Assembly: GCA_950106755.1 (NCBI GenBank)
Contig: OX467082.1
Coordinates: 35,588,001-35,652,000 of the forward strand
Length of the DNA stretch: 64,000 nt
Direction: 5' to 3'
DNA from: Climacium dendroides
Taxonomy: Eukaryota; Streptophyta; Bryopsida; Hypnales; Climaciaceae
The position numbers were made by a program, and so were the translations under genes. Positions 59,961-64,000 of the stretch are shown piece by piece. Under the pieces are notes generated by a model. It was not told the origin of the DNA and made no database searches. It worked only from the letters and a program-made list of their open reading frames with translations. Positions within the stretch are counted from its first letter, which is position 1. Every line of letters starts with the position of its first letter.

Positions 59961-61253
59961 TGAAGCTACTGGAAGCGTTATTAATAAGTTTCTTCTCCCT
60001 AAATCATAAAATCTCATTATAATAATGTACCGGTGTATATTTATATTATATACAAATTTGCAATACGTCAACGCCAACGTAGTATAATAAACAATAACAA
60101 TTGTTGTAAACAATACAAAGGTTTCTGAGTATATAAATTCTATGCTGATGATTTTCATGGATGCATTGTCGAGCGCAATAGAAGATTTCGGTTTTTGCAA
60201 ATTCATACAGCTTTCATAGTTTCCACAATGATCAGGTGGGTGCCTTCCTAGTGCATGGCAAGCATGGCGTCGAGACTTGATTTTCTTTGACTTCTGTTGT
60301 TGTTCCTACATGTGTTGATTCCACATGATATGTTTGTGTAGGTATATGGGAATGGATCATCAGCACAACTTTCGGCATGTTTAGAAGTCCAGCATTGCAA
60401 CTGGAATTGCAAGTACTATTCTGTTACATGTATTTCGGAATTTCACTCCATCCCATTGTTGTCACGAACTTTCCAAATGAACTCACTGTCGAGGTCCAAT
60501 AAGTACTACTAGTAGTAGAAAGATAATGACAAAACAATAATAGGTAGCATTGAGAGCGCGGTCATTGTGACCCTCATTTTCTAGACTATAAACATACGAG
60601 GAGCTTGTAAAAGACTGAAATCAATTTTGCACAATGAATGTCAACATGCAATTTCCTATGTCGTCTTCAGTACTGTAGAACCTATAACAATTTTAGAACA
60701 ATATTTAGTTAAACAACAAGGAACTACTGAACGTTTTCCCATGATTGAATCTTTCGAATTCATCAAAACCATAGTGCACTGATGGTCCTCAAAGTCAGGG
60801 CGTCCATGTATATTTTAACAAACTAGTTTATCGTATTAAGAGGTCAAAAAGCACGCACAGGGCAGCACTACTAGAATCCAATATTCAGAGAGTACCTCAA
60901 TTCTAACATCTGAAGACGAGGTCCACTAAAAGAGAGACTTCTGTTCTTACATGATAAAGCCCACATACCAAATTCTAACAATGACAGTTTCCATGACCTA
61001 CACATGTTTGTTTTGGGCCTAAACTACGAACTTCAATGTAGACTGAAAAGTAGAATAGTGAACCTCCTTGTAAAACAACTACTATACATTACCTATACAC
61101 TCTCTATAGCTCCATAGCGTTGCAACTTCATGGCCAAAAACTAAATACCTAGGTTGCTATTGTTTCGTAGGGACTTCTAGTGAACCAATTCGTCCCATTG
61201 CCATCTGAGCCACTCCCGCATCACCAGCACTGGTACCAGCCCCTGCAATCAAC
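59961..61253. other. Left part of the Harbinger element and its flank, no gene seen
   Basis: No domain recognised. The left terminal repeat of the Harbinger element should lie in this stretch, but the other end is outside the window, so the terminal inverted repeat cannot be defined from here. Confidence 0.4.
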
Positions 61254-62459
61254 ATGGAAGCTTCTCCAACCCCACCTAAGCGAGCCAGGAAAGACCAAGG
61301 ATCTAATTGGCTACTTCTAGAAATCTCAGCTTTGATAGAAGCAAAGCGACAACTATTTCATGAGGAATTAGATAGTGTTGATGCACGCAATTTGATGAAT
61401 CCTGACTTTACAAAGTGTCTTCACATTAGTGTGCACGTAATGAGAGCTGGAGTCTCACCTTGTCCTAGAGATGGTCCTGCTTGCAAAAGCAAATGGAACC
61501 AGATTATACCTGAGTACAAGTGTATGGCAGACTTCTTAGCGCGGAGCGGGACAAATGGATTGGACTATTGGACCATGACTGCTGAGAAGAAGGCAGAGGG
61601 ACTCCCACGGTCACTTTCAGAGGACATCTTCTGCAGCTTACACTCTTGGTACAGTCGACATCCAAGCATGCATCCACCACATTGCTGAGACTTACACGCA
61701 AGAGAAGACAAGAACTACAACCATCCAACTGCTAACAAGAAAGAGAGAGGAGAAGATGATTCCATTGACTCTGACAACAAAGACACCGTTGACATTGTTG
61801 CAGCAGCTGAGGTAGCGTTTGAGTTCAAATCCAATGGACTGTCGCCGACACATGTAACACAACGACATATAGGAGGAGCTAAACGTGAAAAGCGTGGCAA
61901 AACTCCCATCAGTGCAGCAGCAACTCGGTGTTTCTCTTCTCTACCTCCAGGAGTCACTGCACACGTTTTAAGCTCCAGCAATACCAGCGGCTTCACAAGA
62001 AAGCGACGTCTTGGGAACACAAGGGTGAGATGGAAGAACTTATTAGGACATACTGTCATTGCAGAGGCCACCAAAGCTAAACGCATTGCTATGGCAAATC
62101 AGATGAAGAACATGGCTGATTCAAATAGAGAATTGGAGAAAACGAAGATGCAAATACAACTGCAGATTTTCTCAGAGCAAATGAAATATCAGAAATTGCA
62201 AGACCAAAGACTGCAGGAAAATGCTACACTAGCAAATGACAATGCAAAACTTGCAATCCTTAAGCAAGGGGAGGTAGTACAGTGTCTTGCAAACCTAGCT
62301 GCAGCTCTTACTAGAGGACTACACGCTGCGAAACCAAAACTACAGGAACCGGAGCCAACAGTGGTATCGGCCTTGCTTATACAAGTGCTTGACGAAAATG
62401 CGCAGCTTCAACCCCTATCCTCAAAAGGTACTACCGATACAGATGTGGAGGCTTTTTAG
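61254..62459 (+). pseudogene. PIF/Harbinger trihelix (Myb/SANT-like) DNA-binding protein, one in-frame TGA
   Basis: A single frame of 402 codons runs from ATG 61254 to TAG 62459, interrupted only by TGA at 61686-61688 (…MHPPHC-stop-DLHARED…). The N-terminal ~130 residues look like a trihelix/Myb-SANT-like domain: NWLLLEISALIEAKRQLF, then GPACKSKWNQIIPEYKCMAD. Next come a Ser/Asp/Lys-rich linker and basic patches (AKREKRGK, TRKRRLG), and a C-terminal coiled coil (NRELEKTKMQIQLQIFSEQM and following ~50 residues). PIF/Harbinger elements need such a protein to bind subterminal DNA and bring the transposase into the nucleus. The transposase gene lies next to it in convergent orientation. CGA to TGA at a CpG would explain the stop. 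Confidence 0.8.
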
Positions 62460-62727
62460 GAGTCGCAACAGTAGCTCATCACCTTTTTTTGTAGTTATTG
62501 CATGCACTCTAGACACTGGATACAATCATTGTAGAGTTTTGTTGAACTATATATAGTGTACTACTTTCAGTAGTGTTGAAGACGACTTTAGACAATTTTG
62601 CATATAAATACAAAAGAAGGAAATAAAAATGTAAATTTTTGTAAAGAAAATGGGTGTCATAGCACAATACCTGCAGTTTTTAAAGTGGCTAAATTCGTTG
62701 TATTGCAAGGTACATGCCCAGGTCTCT
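62460..62727. other. Convergent 3' ends of the two Harbinger genes
   Basis: Short AT-rich spacer between the two convergent ORFs; it should contain both polyadenylation regions (ataaat, aataaa-type signals around 62600-62640). No further feature. Confidence 0.5.
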
Positions 62728-63999
62728 TCACTTCGACGAAGCCTGCTCTAGGTCAACCTCATCAATGTGACTGTCGAAATCATCACTTGGGACACTATTA
62801 TGAAGAAGTGCATCACTGCTAAATTCTTCAGTGCGAAGAACATTGAGCAATCGTTCCATGTTTGCATATGACTGCCGGAGCATGAAATTGTGCAGAATTG
62901 CACAACACACGATCACGTCTGGAATGAAAGTGACATGCAAATCTGACTTCAGCAGTAGCTCCTGGAAACTCTACTTCAGCAATGCAAATGCATTTTCCAC
63001 TATTCCACGTCCCCTCCGTAGTCTTGCATTAAACAAAACATCAACAATAGGTAGGTTATCGTGACCATGGCCACGGTGAGGCACCATGAGCCATGGGAGA
63101 AGGGGATATCTTGAATCACCAAGCAAGTAAGGCATAAAACCTTGAAACTAAATTCTTTCATCCCATAAATTATTATGTAAACCCTTGTTGTACAAAGAAG
63201 ATCTCTGCAGCATTCTTGAATCATTAGTGGAACCCGGCATGCCAAGGAACAAGTCCAAGAATTTCTTGTCACTATCTACAACTGCTTGACAATTTAAAGT
63301 GTAACCTCTTGATTTGAAATAGTAATAGTCGGCTGAACCAAACTTCGGTTTTGAAATAGGAACATGCGTACCATCGATACATCCAACTACTCTAGGTAAA
63401 CCGCAGAGCAGATTGAAGCTATGCTCTATTTCAAGCAAGCAGTCACCACGAGGCCACGAGATTTCGAAATGCATTACTATATTAACGGCATGGACAACAT
63501 CTTGAAGAAGCAACAACACTGAACTTCTCCCCACAACAAACATTTCACTGTAGATCAACAAGTTAGCACCATGCGCTAATTTAAAAAGAGTACAAGCTAC
63601 TCTAACAATAGGGGGAATGGATAGCCTGTACTTCGTATCCTGTCGCTAGATCGACGGTTGCAGAAGCTCAGCTAATGAGAAAACAAATTCTTTAGAAAGA
63701 CGAAACATCTTCACCCATCTGTGGTCGTCGTATTGATCCAAGAAGAACCTGGAAAACCAAGTAGTGGACCTTGGCTTCACCCAATATCCCAAGTCCCCAT
63801 CCAAAACACCACAACAATTCCACAGGCGCCAAGAATGAAGAGCCGCATGAGTGACGATTTCAGTAGGTGTAGTGGATCTGCCTAGCATGTCCGACAAGGC
63901 TACTACATCTGCGTCATCATCTCGGTTGGAATCTTGTTTGATCCAGAGCTGCAATTGCCGACGTGTTGACAACAATAGAACAAGAAGGGAGCAAATGAA
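62728..63999 (-). pseudogene. PIF/Harbinger DDE transposase, three in-frame TAG codons, open at the window edge
   Basis: One minus-strand frame is uninterrupted by indels from the window edge to TGA at 62728-62730 (416 codons from 63975), but contains TAG at 63646-63648, 63148-63150 and 62971-62973. The product has the N-terminal helical part (YDDHRWVKMFRLSKEFVF), then RLSIPPIVRVACTLFKLAHG, and a DDE_4 nuclease with all three acidic residues: GCIDGTHVPI, MPGSTNDSRML and RRGRGIVENAFALLK, plus YLLGDSRYPLLPWLMVPH. The tail is acidic. The enzyme would cut and paste the element at 3-bp targets (TAA/TTA-like). Start codon and promoter lie beyond the right edge. Absence of frameshifts despite three stops suggests recent inactivation. 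Confidence 0.88.
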
Positions 64000-64000
64000 T

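Noticed and set aside
62971..63648. Three TAG codons in one frame might suggest amber recoding
   Set aside because: The other interrupted ORFs use TGA and TAA, the cellular genes end normally with TAA, TAG and TGA, and plant nuclear codes are standard. Decay by point mutation explains it better.
1..64000. tRNA, rRNA or snoRNA genes
   Set aside because: No tRNA A/B-box arrangement, rRNA core or C/D-box pair was recognised by reading; small RNA genes could still be missed without a covariance search.

Overview
The window looks like nuclear DNA of a land plant. It has GT-AG introns of roughly 70-570 bases, gene families with plant architecture (a J-domain/zinc-ribbon/DUF3444 protein, a plant-type purple acid phosphatase, EFG1, an erlin-type SPFH protein), telo-box motifs (ttagggttt) upstream of a ribosome-biogenesis gene, and long AT-rich intergenic DNA full of transposon debris. 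Short introns, large gene-free stretches and the mixture of DNA transposons (piggyBac, PIF/Harbinger, and what I read as a KDZ/Plavaka-like element) would fit a seed-free plant (bryophyte, lycophyte or fern), but the species cannot be decided from the sequence alone.

Layout. 1-2145: no gene firmly supported, one exon-like stretch. 2146-4426 (-): two-exon J-domain-like/DUF3444 gene whose HPD-bearing core is missing and whose frame is cut by a single TAA. 4.6-7.3 kb: tandem repeats, one copy of a small inverted-repeat element, a broken PHD finger and a G-rich foldback. 8122-11823 (-): twelve-exon purple acid phosphatase with all metal-ligand blocks. 11.8-18.4 kb: repeats, a second copy of the small element, no convincing gene. 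18629-21504 (+): seven-exon EFG1-like rRNA-processing gene with telo-boxes and short uORFs upstream. 21.5-30.8 kb: mostly empty AT-rich DNA, clustered small repeats at 27.0-27.6 kb and a possible unrecognised two-exon gene at 28.0-28.6 kb. 30871-33936 (-): nine-exon erlin gene, complete. 35-38.9 kb: empty apart from a dense heat-shock-element-like cluster followed by a TATA box. 38.9-60 kb: nested transposon remains (degenerate piggyBac transposase; three copies of an unnamed repeat family; a degenerate KDZ/Plavaka-like transposase; several foldback elements). 61.2 kb to the right edge: a nearly intact PIF/Harbinger element with its trihelix/Myb-like ORF (+) and its DDE transposase (-) converging, each spoiled only by in-frame stop codons.

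The four cellular genes (2146-4426, 8122-11823, 18629-21504, 30871-33936) are unrelated housekeeping-type genes with no shared pathway, as expected in a eukaryotic genome. Exon borders below were worked out by hand from reading frame, splice consensus and family conservation; none has transcript support here. The most notable signals are the HPD-less J-like protein with one nonsense codon, the Harbinger element silenced only by stops that fit cytosine deamination, and two transposase lineages (piggyBac and KDZ/Plavaka-like) seldom discussed in plants.
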